DNA of 64,000 bases from Flavobacterium sp. (GTDB lineage Bacteria > Bacteroidota > Bacteroidia > Flavobacteriales > Flavobacteriaceae), in contig JADGMX010000006.1 of assembly GCA_015234525.1 (NCBI GenBank), forward strand, positions 227,843-291,842, given 5' to 3'. Under the pieces are notes generated by a model, which ran no database searches, was not told where the DNA came from, and saw nothing but the letters and a program-made list of their open reading frames with translations. Of this stretch, positions 42,613 through 52,179 are shown piece after piece. The position numbers were made by a program, and so were the translations under genes. Position 1 is the first letter of the stretch; every line of letters starts with the position of its first letter.

Positions 42613-45284
42613 TAATACAAACTTTGCGCTTTATTGACCGCTTTTTCCATGTCGATTCCCTTGCCAAGCGCGCCTTTGAAAAGATCGCCTTCAGCTCGCG
42701 CACGTTCAACGGCGTTTTGGATGGTGAAATCGGTCATCTTTAATCCTTTTTTGACTTCGTCCCAGTGAAGTGGCATCGACACCGTAGCTCCTGGTTTTGG
42801 CCGCAATGAATATGGCCCGGCGATGGTTGCTCCAGGTCGGTTTTGAAGAAAATCGATATACATTTTTCCGCCTCTGTTCTTTATCTGTCGCTCCAGACTA
42901 GTATAGTCCGGAATCTGCGCATGAACGATGGATGCCAATAATCGGCCGAACATCTGCGACTGATCGTAAGTATATTTGGCAGCAAGCGGAATGTAAATGT
43001 GTATTCCGGTTGATCCCGAGGTTTTCGGATATCCTTCAACGCCAATTGCATCCAAAACGTTCTTGACCTGCTGAGCGGCTTCGATAACTTGATCGAAAGT
43101 GTTTTTGTCGGGATCAAGGTCGATAACACAATAATCGGGATGGTCGGGATGTTGAATTCGGCTGAACCACGGATTCATTTCAATGGCGCCCAAAGAGGCC
43201 ATCCATAATAATGTTGCTTCATCATCGCCAACGCAAAACTCCTTTTCCTCACCATCGCTAGTCGTGTATGGAAAAGTTTTTATCCAATCGGGTGCTTTTC
43301 CCTTTACGTCTTTTTGATAAAAACTTTTGCCGGTTATTCCGCCCGGATAGCGATTTAGTGATTGCGGTCTGTCTTTAAGATAAGGCAAGATAAATTCAGC
43401 TATTTGATGGTAATAATTAAACATATCTCGTTTGGTAAAACCTTCTTTCGGCCAATAAATTTTACTTAGATTGGTAAACTTTAAGTCATGACCGTTAACT
43501 TTCTTAACCTGAGTTTCCTCATTCGGATTTAACAGCGTTCGTTTGACTGTTTTCTTTGGCGCCTTAACGAGTTTCGGGGTTTTATCATTTTGAACTTCGG
43601 CGAGGTTCTCAGTTTCTGTTGCTATTTCGCGACCAACATCTTTGGCGCTCTTATCGGATCGAAGACCTTGAAAAGAAGGATGCCTAAACACGCCATCTGA
43701 AGTAACTTCGGTGTAACTCACTTCACAAACAATTTCCGGTTTTAGCCATGTTGCTGTTGCTTTCGGTGGATTCGGTCTGAATCGCGATGGTTTATTGACA
43801 TCGGGTTCAAAACCAAACGGACTTTCAGCAATGATAAGAGGGTCGAATATCTCAAGCATTTCTTTCTGCTTCTTCTCCGTAAAACCCGTTCCAACTTTAC
43901 CGACATACTCGAATTTGCCATTTTCAAAAACACCCAATAAAAGCGAACTAAAAGGTTTATTGCTTCCTTCGTTGTTGGTATAACCTCCAATTACAACTTC
44001 CTGACGGTTGCTGACTTTAATTTTTAGCCAATCTTTAGACCGGCTGTCCGGATTGTACGTACTGTTAGATCGCTTTGCCATGATGCCTTCAAGTCCCATT
44101 TTCTCGGCGGCGGCAAAGAATTCGAGTCCGTTTGCATTAAAAACCTGACTCAAACGGATTCGGTCGTCGTTGGTTGGCAAGATTTCCTTGAGAATTGATT
44201 GTCGCTCAATTAATGGGAGTTGCATGATGTTTTTGCCCTCGTACCAGAGAAGATCAAAAGCGTAAAAAACAAGATCGCCGTCGGCTTCGCTTCGCCAGTT
44301 TTGTAAAGCACCGAAATTTGCTTTGCCGTCTTTTCCGATGACGAGTATTTCGCCGTCAAGGACCGCATTGATCGTAAATTCAGATAGCGCCTGCGCAAGT
44401 GGATAATACTTTTCGGTAAAGGATTTGTTGTTTCGTGAAAGCAATTCAACTTTGCCTTTATTGATATAAGCGAGAGAGCGGTAGCCGTCCCATTTGACTT
44501 CATAGCGCCAATCGGGATCGTCAAAAGGTTTCGACACCAGCGTTGCCAGCATCGGTTTTACTTTTTGCGGAATTTTGGCAGTTATTCCTTTTTGCAAAAG
44601 TTTTTCCGGATCATGTTCGGCGTTGACGACTTCAGCTTTTATCTTGGTTTTTTTAGTAAGATCATCCTGATTTGTACCGACAGGTTTTTGACCATAAATC
44701 GTCTTGGAAGTTTCGGCGACTTGTTCCAGAGTTTTGTTCGATTTAACCGATTTGTCTTTTAAGGTAATATCGTCCTTGGTTGCGTATTTGTCGTCGAGTT
44801 TCATCAAGAGCCAACTGTTTTCGCCCCGACCGCTTGCTTTGATAAGCGCGAATTCGCCTTTCAATTTTTTCCCTTTTAGGATAAATTTTAATTTGCCGGA
44901 ATGAAGCTGGTGAAGCAAATGCTTATCGGCTTCGGCTTTAGTCGGTTTTTTGAGATCGGACGGTTCGTAAGTTCCTTCGTCCCAAACAATAACGGTTCCG
45001 CCTCCGTATTGGCCTTTCGGAATGATTCCTTCAAAGTTGCGATAATCGTATGGATGATCCTCGACCATCATTGCCAGTCGTTTGATATCGGTGTCCAGCG
45101 ACGGGCCTTTTGGAACCGCCCAACTTTTTAGAACACCCTCCATTTCAAGTCGGAAATCGTAGTGTAAATGCGATGCCGCGTGTTTTTGAATGACAAACCG
45201 CAATTTATCATCGGTAGTTTCGCCGCCAAAAGGTTCGGGAGTTTTCGATGCGTTTCGTTTCTGATTGTATTTATCGAGTGCCAT
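42609..45284 (-). CDS. ligD: LigD, multifunctional DNA ligase D
   Basis: An 891-residue three-domain enzyme. Residues about 25-165 are the 3'-phosphoesterase domain (HLHYDFRLE, IPKGQYGGGTVIVWD). Residues about 240-545 are the ATP-dependent ligase with the adenylated lysine K264 in EVKWDGYR, then GIMAKRS and a C-terminal OB fold. Residues about 600-891 are the primase-polymerase (VIDLDPD metal motif, KTSGSTGIHIYIPL). The order PE-LIG-POL is one of the known arrangements. LigD joins double-strand breaks together with Ku; no Ku gene is in the window. Confidence 0.97.
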   Translation of the reverse strand: MALDKYNQKRNASKTPEPFGGETTDDKLRFVIQKHAASHLHYDFRLEMEGVLKSWAVPKGPSLDTDIKRLAMMVEDHPYDYRNFEGIIPKGQYGGGTVIVWDEGTYEPSDLKKPTKAEADKHLLHQLHSGKLKFILKGKKLKGEFALIKASGRGENSWLLMKLDDKYATKDDITLKDKSVKSNKTLEQVAETSKTIYGQKPVGTNQDDLTKKTKIKAEVVNAEHDPEKLLQKGITAKIPQKVKPMLATLVSKPFDDPDWRYEVKWDGYRSLAYINKGKVELLSRNNKSFTEKYYPLAQALSEFTINAVLDGEILVIGKDGKANFGALQNWRSEADGDLVFYAFDLLWYEGKNIMQLPLIERQSILKEILPTNDDRIRLSQVFNANGLEFFAAAEKMGLEGIMAKRSNSTYNPDSRSKDWLKIKVSNRQEVVIGGYTNNEGSNKPFSSLLLGVFENGKFEYVGKVGTGFTEKKQKEMLEIFDPLIIAESPFGFEPDVNKPSRFRPNPPKATATWLKPEIVCEVSYTEVTSDGVFRHPSFQGLRSDKSAKDVGREIATETENLAEVQNDKTPKLVKAPKKTVKRTLLNPNEETQVKKVNGHDLKFTNLSKIYWPKEGFTKRDMFNYYHQIAEFILPYLKDRPQSLNRYPGGITGKSFYQKDVKGKAPDWIKTFPYTTSDGEEKEFCVGDDEATLLWMASLGAIEMNPWFSRIQHPDHPDYCVIDLDPDKNTFDQVIEAAQQVKNVLDAIGVEGYPKTSGSTGIHIYIPLAAKYTYDQSQMFGRLLASIVHAQIPDYTSLERQIKNRGGKMYIDFLQNRPGATIAGPYSLRPKPGATVSMPLHWDEVKKGLKMTDFTIQNAVERARAEGDLFKGALGKGIDMEKAVNKAQSLYY

Positions 45285-45356
45285 TTTTCGCAGTTTTTAC
45301 TTGAAGTTACAAAAAATTAGCACTCGGTGCATACTGTGAATGCGAAGGATAATTTT

Positions 45357-45453
45357 GCGTGAGGGATAGAAGCGGCATCCTTTTGTTGCCAATTCACGCA
45401 ATTTTTTACCGACCAACTTCAGGCAACAAAAGATATAGCGAATAGCCCGACGC
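45357..45453 (-). repeat. Structured intergenic element, copy E
   Basis: On the minus strand: GCGTCGGG, CTATTCGCTATATC, TTTTGTTGCC, variable tip, GGCAACAAAAGGATGCCGCTTCTATC, CCTCACGC. The long arm is TTTTGTTGCC with its exact complement GGCAACAAAA, where other copies have TTTTTTGCC with GGCAAAAAA, a paired change. The outer helix GCGT/ACGC plus GGG/CCC replaces the usual AGC/GCT one. It lies behind the pirin gene and before ligD, with both. Confidence 0.8.
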
Positions 45454-45511
45454 GGCCGTCGACTAATTTGATTTTTGGTGATTGTTTAGCGGCCGGGACA
45501 CGCCCTAAACA

Positions 45512-46423
45512 TTATGACAGCGGTTCGGGAGGTGGCGATCCTGCGATTTTGTACTTGTCTTCGGGCAACGGAATAAACTCGGCGTCGTCGTTTGGCGGCA
45601 ACATAATTCGCCCTTGTTTCCAGTCTTCCTTGGCTTGCTCGATGCGTTCTTTTCGCGATGAGACGAAATTCCACCAAATAAAGCGCTCGCCGAGAGGTTC
45701 GCCGCCAAGAATCAGTAGCGTTGAGGCTTCTTTAGCAACGATCAGCGGATTATCCGACTTTTTAAAAACCAACATTTTATTCTTTGGAAATGTCGTTCCG
45801 CCAACTTCCACAACGCCATTTGCGACATAAATTGCACGTTCTTCGTGTTCTTGTGGCAAGCCGAAAACAGCGCCGGGCTCGAGATTTACGTGAAGATAAA
45901 AAAGATCTGAGTGCGTTTTAACATTGCTTCGCTCGCCGAAAGCCTGACCGGCAATGAGTCGCATCCAGACGCCTTTATCGGTAAAAACCGGAAGTTGCTC
46001 GGGTTTGTAATTGGTGAATGAGGGCGCGGTTTCTTCGTCCTTTTCGGGTAGTGCGACCCATGTTTGAATCATTTCGAGGCCATTTTTTAGTGCTGACGGA
46101 TCTTCGAAACGCTCGGAGTGCGAGATTCCGCTTCCGGCAGTCATCCAATTCACCTCTCCCGGACGGATAATTTGCTTGACGCCCAGGCTGTCGCGGTGGG
46201 TAACTTCGCCATTAAATAAGTAGCTGACCGTTGAAAGTCCGATGTGCGGATGCGGCAAAACGTCGATCTCAGCATAGTCGGCTGGCGGTTTTGAAACCGG
46301 ACCGGCGTGATCCATAAAAATAAACGGACCAACCATTCGTTTAAGGCGAAAAGGAAGGATTCGCATGACGTTCATTCCTGGTGCGATTGACGCGCTTCGA
46401 GCATCTATTATCAGATCTGGCAT
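45512..46423 (-). CDS. Pirin family protein
   Basis: A 303-residue bicupin. The N-terminal cupin has the metal ligands in LPHPHIGLSTVSYLFNGEVTHRDS (histidines of HPHIG and the later H in THRDS) and a glutamate in HSERFED. The typical phrase GPFIFMDHAGP is present near residue 33. Bacterial pirins bind iron or copper and some have quercetinase activity; others bind pyruvate dehydrogenase. The function here is open. Confidence 0.92.
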   Translation of the reverse strand: MPDLIIDARSASIAPGMNVMRILPFRLKRMVGPFIFMDHAGPVSKPPADYAEIDVLPHPHIGLSTVSYLFNGEVTHRDSLGVKQIIRPGEVNWMTAGSGISHSERFEDPSALKNGLEMIQTWVALPEKDEETAPSFTNYKPEQLPVFTDKGVWMRLIAGQAFGERSNVKTHSDLFYLHVNLEPGAVFGLPQEHEERAIYVANGVVEVGGTTFPKNKMLVFKKSDNPLIVAKEASTLLILGGEPLGERFIWWNFVSSRKERIEQAKEDWKQGRIMLPPNDDAEFIPLPEDKYKIAGSPPPEPLS

Positions 46424-46500
46424 AACAACTATTTAAGCTTTTTAAAGGTACTAATTTTTAGATTTCGGGCTAATTAAATGGATGAAAAAGCCGCGAAGTG

Positions 46501-46530
46501 TTGAGTGTTTGAGAGCATTACGTAACTTTG
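46501..46530 (+). promoter_or_regulatory. Promoter of the P1B-4 ATPase gene
   Basis: TTG (46501-46503), 19 bases, TAACTTTG (46523-46530): a full match to the Bacteroidota consensus. It overlaps an upstream TTG codon in frame with the ATPase, so the ATG at 46561 is the likely start. Confidence 0.75.
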
Positions 46531-46560
46531 AAGAAAGCCTCATCGGATTGTAAACTAATT

Positions 46561-48516
46561 ATGGAAACAAAATCACCAGCTGAACATCATCATCATTCAC
46601 ATAATCCTGTTTTGGGAGAAAATACGGAACTTTATTTTTCGCTTTTATGTGGTTTCTTTCTTGCCGTCGGCTTTGTGCTGAGTTTTTATGAAATTGAATC
46701 CTGGATCTGGCAACTTCTTCTAGCGGTGTCCTATTTTTTTGGCGGATTCTACACAGCAAAGGAGGCGATTGCGACTATTTCCAAAGGTGGATTTGAGATT
46801 GATTTTTTGATGCTTGTTGCGGCAATTGGTGCGGCCTTGCTGGGTGAATATGCCGAAGGCGCGTTATTGCTGTTCTTATTTAGTCTCGGACATGCGCTTG
46901 AGCATTATGCGATGAATAGGGCTCGGAATTCGATCAAAGCGCTTGCTGATCTCGCGCCGCCCACTGCGATATTGCTTCGGGACTCGGCCGAGAAAGAAGT
47001 TCTGATCGAAACCTTGAACGTTGGCGACCGAATTTTAGTAAAGCCAAACAGCAAGATTCCGGCGGATGGTGTAGTTGTAAAGGGACAAGGTAGTGTTGAT
47101 CAGGCGCCGATTACCGGTGAGAGCGTACCGGTGGAGAAAATTGCAATTGCTCAAGATTCAGCCGATTCTGAAGAAAAAATCGCTTCACAGAATCAGGTTT
47201 TTGCCGGTACGATTAATGGAAATTCGGTGCTTGAAGTCCGCGTGGTAAAAGCGGCAAGCGATTCTACCATTTCGCGTTTGATCAAAATGGTTCAGGAAGC
47301 CGAAAAGCAGAAATCGCCTACGCAGCATTTTACCGATAAATTTGAGAAGATTTTTGTACCGTTGATTTTAGTGATGGTCATTTTGTTATGTTTCGCATTT
47401 TTGGTTATCGACGAGCCGTTTAGTTCAAGTTTTTATCGGGCGATGGCTGTGTTGGTTGCTTCGAGTCCGTGTGCGTTAGCAATATCAACTCCCAGCGCGG
47501 TTTTAAGCGGAATTGCCAGAGCGGCGAGGGGCGGAGTCTTGATTAAAGGTGGTCGGCCGTTGGAAGATCTTGGCGCGGTTAACGCGGTGGCTTTTGATAA
47601 AACCGGAACACTGACCGAAGGCAAACCAAGGTTGACAAATATTAGTACGCTTTCAGGAAGTGAAGCGGATTTCCTGCGATTATTGATCTCGGTTGAAAAT
47701 AAAAGCGATCATCCACTTGCGTTGGCGATTGTAAAAGGAATCAAAGAAAAATATCCGGAAATCCGGCCTGGACATGTTTCTGAGGTTAAAAGTGTTACCG
47801 GGAAAGGAATCAGAAGTGTCGTTGATGGTGATGAAGTTTTGATTGGAAATATGGCGTTGTTTCCCGAGTTAGACAAAGACGTTGAAAAACGCATTAAGCA
47901 ATTGGAACAAGCAGGAAATACCACGATGTTGTTAAAAAAGGGATCCGAATATATAGGTATTGTTTCGCTAATGGATGTGCCTCGGAATGAAGCTAAAGCT
48001 ACGTTGTCGCGATTATCGAAACTCGGAATCAAAAACATGGTAATGTTGTCGGGCGATAATCAATCGGTGGCCGATTCGGTTGCGACTGAAATTGGATTGA
48101 CCGAAGCGCGCGGAAATCTAATGCCTGAAGATAAAGTGAAAGCGTTGGCGGATTTAAAGCAACGTTACGGAAAGGTTGCGATGATTGGTGATGGTGTAAA
48201 CGATGCGCCGGCAATGGCAAACAGCACGGTTGGAATTGCAATGGGAGCAGCGGGTAGCGATGTGGCGCTTGAAACTGCTGATATCGCATTGATGGGCGAC
48301 AAACTCAACTTGCTTCCGTTTGCGATCGGTTTGAGCCGGCAAACAAGAAGAATCATCAAACAAAATTTGTGGATTAGTTTAGGAATGGTTGCCATCTTGG
48401 TTCCGCTGACCATTTCGGGGCTTGCAACCATTGGTCCGGCTGTCATCGCACACGAAGGCTCGACGCTATTGGTCGTTCTAAATGCGCTTCGTTTGTTGGT
48501 TTATGAAGAAAAGTAA
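46561..48516 (+). CDS. P1B-4 type heavy-metal transporting ATPase
   Basis: A 651-residue P-type ATPase. Motifs in order: actuator TGES near 186, membrane metal motif SPC at 302-304, phosphorylation DKTGT from D346, nucleotide-domain SDHPLA and hinge GDGVNDAPA. A C-terminal membrane helix contains HEGST. SPC together with HEG-G/S-T marks the P1B-4 subgroup (CoaT, CtpD, PfeT), which exports cobalt, zinc or iron(II). There is no N-terminal heavy-metal-associated domain; instead a short histidine stretch (AEHHHHSH, residues 8-14) may bind the ion. The convergent SulP gene ends eight bases away. Confidence 0.93.
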   Translation: METKSPAEHHHHSHNPVLGENTELYFSLLCGFFLAVGFVLSFYEIESWIWQLLLAVSYFFGGFYTAKEAIATISKGGFEIDFLMLVAAIGAALLGEYAEGALLLFLFSLGHALEHYAMNRARNSIKALADLAPPTAILLRDSAEKEVLIETLNVGDRILVKPNSKIPADGVVVKGQGSVDQAPITGESVPVEKIAIAQDSADSEEKIASQNQVFAGTINGNSVLEVRVVKAASDSTISRLIKMVQEAEKQKSPTQHFTDKFEKIFVPLILVMVILLCFAFLVIDEPFSSSFYRAMAVLVASSPCALAISTPSAVLSGIARAARGGVLIKGGRPLEDLGAVNAVAFDKTGTLTEGKPRLTNISTLSGSEADFLRLLISVENKSDHPLALAIVKGIKEKYPEIRPGHVSEVKSVTGKGIRSVVDGDEVLIGNMALFPELDKDVEKRIKQLEQAGNTTMLLKKGSEYIGIVSLMDVPRNEAKATLSRLSKLGIKNMVMLSGDNQSVADSVATEIGLTEARGNLMPEDKVKALADLKQRYGKVAMIGDGVNDAPAMANSTVGIAMGAAGSDVALETADIALMGDKLNLLPFAIGLSRQTRRIIKQNLWISLGMVAILVPLTISGLATIGPAVIAHEGSTLLVVLNALRLLVYEEK

Positions 48517-48524
48517 GCTATGAA

Positions 48525-50057
48525 TTAATTGGGCATCACTTTGTAGGTCGGATCTTCGGCATAATTCACCTCGATAAAACCTTTTGCATTTTGAAGGAGT
48601 TTTATTGAATCCTGACTCAAGTGTCGCAACACAACTTTTTTATTTTTCTCGGTGTATTTGTCGGTTAGTTTTTTCAGGGTTTCGATCGCTGACATATCGA
48701 CGACCCGCGATTCTTTAAAATCGATGATAATGGTTAACGGATCGTTTTCAACATCAAATTTTTCGGTAAATGTAGTGGTAGAACCGAAAAACAACGGCCC
48801 GTAGATTTCATACACTTTATTGCCTTCGTGATCAATGGATTTCCGCGCGCGAATTCGTTTAGCGTTATCCCAGGCAAAAACAAGTGCCGAAACAATGACG
48901 CCAACAAGAACGGCCAAAGCCAAATTGTGTAGGACAACGGTGATTGCGGCGACTAAAATTCCGACGAATATATCTGATTTTGGCATTTTTGTGATAATTC
49001 GGAAGAACGCCCACTGAAAAGTATCAATGGCAACCATCATCATAACTCCGACAAGCGCCGCCATCGGAATCTGCTCAATTATTGGTCCGCCGAACAATAT
49101 CACAAGTAAGATTGTAACCGCGCCAATAATAGCCGCAAGTTTCGTCCGGGCTCCTGCATTAATGTTCACGAGTGATTGGGCAACCATTGCACAACCGCCC
49201 ATTCCGCCAAAGAAACCGTTCACCACATTTGCTGTTCCCTGAGCCATGACTTCCTGATTCGAGTTTCCTTTGGTGTTTGTAATCTCGTCGACCATGTTGA
49301 GTGTAAGCAGTGATTCAACCAGACCAACACCCGCCATAATGAGCGCATACGGAAAAATGATTTCTAAGGTTTCCAATGTTGCCGGAACTTGCGGGATCTG
49401 AAACGATGGCAATGAACCGCTGACCGACGCGATATCGATTACTTGCTTTGTATCAATATTTAAAGCCAGAACCACAATAAACAGCACAATGATGGCAACA
49501 AGTGAAGCGGGAACAGCTTTGATAAATCTCGAACTCGTCTTGACGATAAGTATTGTTAACGCCGTTAAACCAAGCATAATGTAGAACGGTGAACCCGACA
49601 TCCAGGTGTAACTGCCGTTCTCGAAAATCTTAAATTGTTCAACTTGCGACATGAAAATGATGATGGCAAGGCCGTTTAAAAAACCATACATCACAGGCTG
49701 GGGAATCAACCGAACGAATTTTCCGAGTTTTAGAACACCGACCAAAAACTGAATCAATCCTGCCAAGACTACGGCTGCAAATAAATATTGGACTCCGTGT
49801 GTGGCGGCGAGTGCAATCAAAACGACAACGGTTGCTCCGGCGCCACCTGAGACCATTCCGGGTCGGCCGCCGAAAATACTAGTTACGATACCCATTAAAA
49901 ACGCAGCATACAATCCGGTAATTGGCGATAATCCGGCTAAAATTGCAAATGACAAAGATTCAGGAATCATAGTCATGGCAACGGTTAAGCCTGCCAAAAT
50001 CTCGTTTTTGTAGTTGATATTTTGTAGTGAAGGCTTGCCTAAAATATTTACAAACAT
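48525..50057 (-). CDS. SulP family anion transporter with STAS domain
   Basis: A 510-residue protein. Residues 1-395 form the membrane domain with the SulP signature (AGLTVAMTMIPESLSFAILAG, quoted in part: VAMTMIPESLSFA) and GLYAAFLMG. Residues about 405-505 are a STAS domain (LTIIIDFKESRVVDMSAIE). SulP proteins take up sulfate or bicarbonate, often with sodium or protons. The cyanobacterial relative BicA carries bicarbonate. Substrate here is open; nearby sulfur genes lie 12 kb away. Confidence 0.9.
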   Translation of the reverse strand: MFVNILGKPSLQNINYKNEILAGLTVAMTMIPESLSFAILAGLSPITGLYAAFLMGIVTSIFGGRPGMVSGGAGATVVVLIALAATHGVQYLFAAVVLAGLIQFLVGVLKLGKFVRLIPQPVMYGFLNGLAIIIFMSQVEQFKIFENGSYTWMSGSPFYIMLGLTALTILIVKTSSRFIKAVPASLVAIIVLFIVVLALNIDTKQVIDIASVSGSLPSFQIPQVPATLETLEIIFPYALIMAGVGLVESLLTLNMVDEITNTKGNSNQEVMAQGTANVVNGFFGGMGGCAMVAQSLVNINAGARTKLAAIIGAVTILLVILFGGPIIEQIPMAALVGVMMMVAIDTFQWAFFRIITKMPKSDIFVGILVAAITVVLHNLALAVLVGVIVSALVFAWDNAKRIRARKSIDHEGNKVYEIYGPLFFGSTTTFTEKFDVENDPLTIIIDFKESRVVDMSAIETLKKLTDKYTEKNKKVVLRHLSQDSIKLLQNAKGFIEVNYAEDPTYKVMPN

Positions 50058-50113
50058 TTATTTTGGTTTATGTCGGTAGTTCGTTATTCGTGCTGCTGCA
50101 AGAAATAGTATGA

Positions 50114-50587
50114 TTAACAGCAATTAGATTTGGGATCGCAACACGAAGTAGAATCGGCGGTCAGGTTCTTTAATTCGAGTGTCGACTTTTCTACCGGTAT
50201 TCCGCAGGCATCCTGAGCCAGACACGCTGTTTGTTTATTTTTTAAAATAAAGGTCTTGCCATTAAAATCAAGGTCGTACTTTCCGATGGTTGTCGTTTGA
50301 TACTCAACTTCAATATCCGCATTTTCAATCTGCAATTTCTCTTCGGATAATCGAATGATGTTTAACAGTTTTCCAGGCTTCAATCGGTGCTCGAAATCAT
50401 CGGCATTCCAAAGTTGAAAGTTCACAACTTTTTCAATGCGAATAACTCCGCCACAATCAATAAAATTTTTGGTGATTTGACCCACTTCTGTGACGTGAAA
50501 ATGTTCCGGAACACGGGTTCCATCTTCTAATTGGAATTCAACATTTTCCAATTGTGGTAACAATGATTTTATTTCAGATAATTTCAT
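50114..50587 (-). CDS. DUF6428-like protein with cysteine-rich tail
   Basis: A 157-residue soluble protein. I recognise the pattern VPEHFHVTEVGQITKNFIDCGG and VVNFQLWNADDFEHRL (each under 21 residues in part), which I recall from the DUF6428 family, often beside arsenic-resistance genes. Histidines in HFHVTE and several cysteines (IDCGG, TACLAQDACGI and the final CCDPKSNCC) suggest metal or metalloid binding. It sits upstream of the SulP gene on the same strand (56-base gap). No arsR or arsenate reductase gene is in the window, so an arsenic role is not supported here. Confidence 0.7.
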   Translation of the reverse strand: MKLSEIKSLLPQLENVEFQLEDGTRVPEHFHVTEVGQITKNFIDCGGVIRIEKVVNFQLWNADDFEHRLKPGKLLNIIRLSEEKLQIENADIEVEYQTTTIGKYDLDFNGKTFILKNKQTACLAQDACGIPVEKSTLELKNLTADSTSCCDPKSNCC

Positions 50588-50653
50588 GATTTTGAAATAT
50601 TAAATTAAAAATTTTTAATAACGATTGTAGTTGATGCGATTTTTACCAAAAAA

Positions 50654-52078
50654 TTACTTTCCGATACAAAAATTCGCAAAAATATTTCCCAAAAGTTCGT
50701 CATTGGTCACCTGTCCGGTAATTTCGCCGAAGTGATATAACGCTTGTCTAATATCAATCGCCAGCAAATCTGATGAAAGATTCGACTGTAACCCATGATT
50801 AACTTTCTGGATTTCTTCAAAGGCTTTTATCAGCGAGTCGTAATGTCTTGTATTAGTTACGATTGTTTCGTTGTTGCGAAGTGCTCCCGTATTTACAAAA
50901 TTGAGCAGCAATGATTTCAGTTGACTGACGCCGATATTTTCTTTTGCCGACATCATCAAAAACGAAGTCTTTGTATTTCCGGTCGCGATCAGGTTAGCTA
51001 GAAATGCTTCGGCTGCTTTTAAATCGGATTCCGAAAGTTGATCCGACTTGTTAGCAACGATGACGACCGATTTCGACGGATATTTCACAACCAGTTCATC
51101 ATAATCTTTTTTGATGATTTGCCGTTGGGTTTCAGCGATGAGTCGCACGCTTTCAATCAGATAAACAACCATTTGTGCTTGTTCGATTTTCTCAAAAGTT
51201 TTCCGTATTCCAATGCTCTCAACAACATCTTGTGTTTCGCGAATTCCCGCCGTGTCGATAAATCTAAAACCAATGCCTTCAATGACGAGTTCGTCCTCGA
51301 TGGTATCACGCGTGGTGCCGGCAATGTCTGATACAATGGCGCGTTCTTCATTCAAAAGTGCGTTCAGCAACGTCGATTTTCCAACATTTGGTTCACCGAC
51401 AATGGCAACCGGAATTCCGTTCTTAAGCACATTTCCAACGGCAAATGAATCGATCAGTCGCTTTAAGACAAATTCAATCCGATTCAACAATTCGAAAAAC
51501 TGCGAACGATCGGCAAATTCAACATCTTCCTCGGCAAAATCGAGTTCGAGTTCGATCAAAGATGCGAAGTTTAAAAGTTCTTCGCGGAGTTTGGCAATTT
51601 CGCTTGAGAATCCGCCACGCATTTGTTGCATCGCAATTTGATGTGACGCTTCATTGTCGGATGAGATCAGATCGGCTACAGCTTCAGCTTGCGAAAGATC
51701 CAATTTCCCGTTCAAAAAAGCTCGAAGCGTGAACTCGCCCGCATTTGCCATTCGACAGCCACTTCGAAGTAACAACTGAATGATCTGCTGCTGTATATAT
51801 GTTGATCCATGACAAGAAATTTCAACCGTATTTTCGCCGGAATACGAGTTGGGCCCGATGAATATCGAAAGTAGAACTTCGTCCAAAACCTTTTCACCAT
51901 CAACGATTTGGCCAAGATGTAAGGTATGCGATTTTTGTTTGGTAATATCTTTTTTGCGCGAAGGTTTAAAAACCGTAGAGGCGATCGAGATCGCATCATT
52001 GCCGGAAATTCGGATGATTGCAATCGCTCCCGCGCCTGACGGAGTTGCCAACGCCACAATGTTATCCTGAGAAATCAT
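50654..52078 (-). CDS. mnmE: MnmE, tRNA modification GTPase
   Basis: A 474-residue GTPase that, with MnmG, adds the carboxymethylaminomethyl group to uridine 34 of certain tRNAs. The N-terminal folate-binding domain starts with ALATPSGAGAIAIIRISG. The G domain has G1 GEPNVGKSTLLN, G3 DTAGIRET and G4 NKSD, and the protein ends in the conserved CIGK, whose cysteine is used in the reaction. The start is set at the ATG at 52078; a TTG at 52096 lies inside the -7 box. Confidence 0.97.
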   Translation of the reverse strand: MISQDNIVALATPSGAGAIAIIRISGNDAISIASTVFKPSRKKDITKQKSHTLHLGQIVDGEKVLDEVLLSIFIGPNSYSGENTVEISCHGSTYIQQQIIQLLLRSGCRMANAGEFTLRAFLNGKLDLSQAEAVADLISSDNEASHQIAMQQMRGGFSSEIAKLREELLNFASLIELELDFAEEDVEFADRSQFFELLNRIEFVLKRLIDSFAVGNVLKNGIPVAIVGEPNVGKSTLLNALLNEERAIVSDIAGTTRDTIEDELVIEGIGFRFIDTAGIRETQDVVESIGIRKTFEKIEQAQMVVYLIESVRLIAETQRQIIKKDYDELVVKYPSKSVVIVANKSDQLSESDLKAAEAFLANLIATGNTKTSFLMMSAKENIGVSQLKSLLLNFVNTGALRNNETIVTNTRHYDSLIKAFEEIQKVNHGLQSNLSSDLLAIDIRQALYHFGEITGQVTNDELLGNIFANFCIGK

Positions 52079-52093
52079 TAGATCAATTTGTTG

Positions 52094-52127
52094 CAAAAGT
52101 AGTCAAAAACCGCCTATTACTTTTCAA
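52094..52127 (-). promoter_or_regulatory. Promoter of mnmE
   Basis: On the minus strand TTG (52125-52127), 23 bases, TACTTTTG (52094-52101), 15 bases before the ATG. Confidence 0.7.
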
Positions 52128-52179
52128 TTGAAGACGGTCACTTCGAGTTAGTTTGCGTAACTTTAAAACAAAAAAGCAT

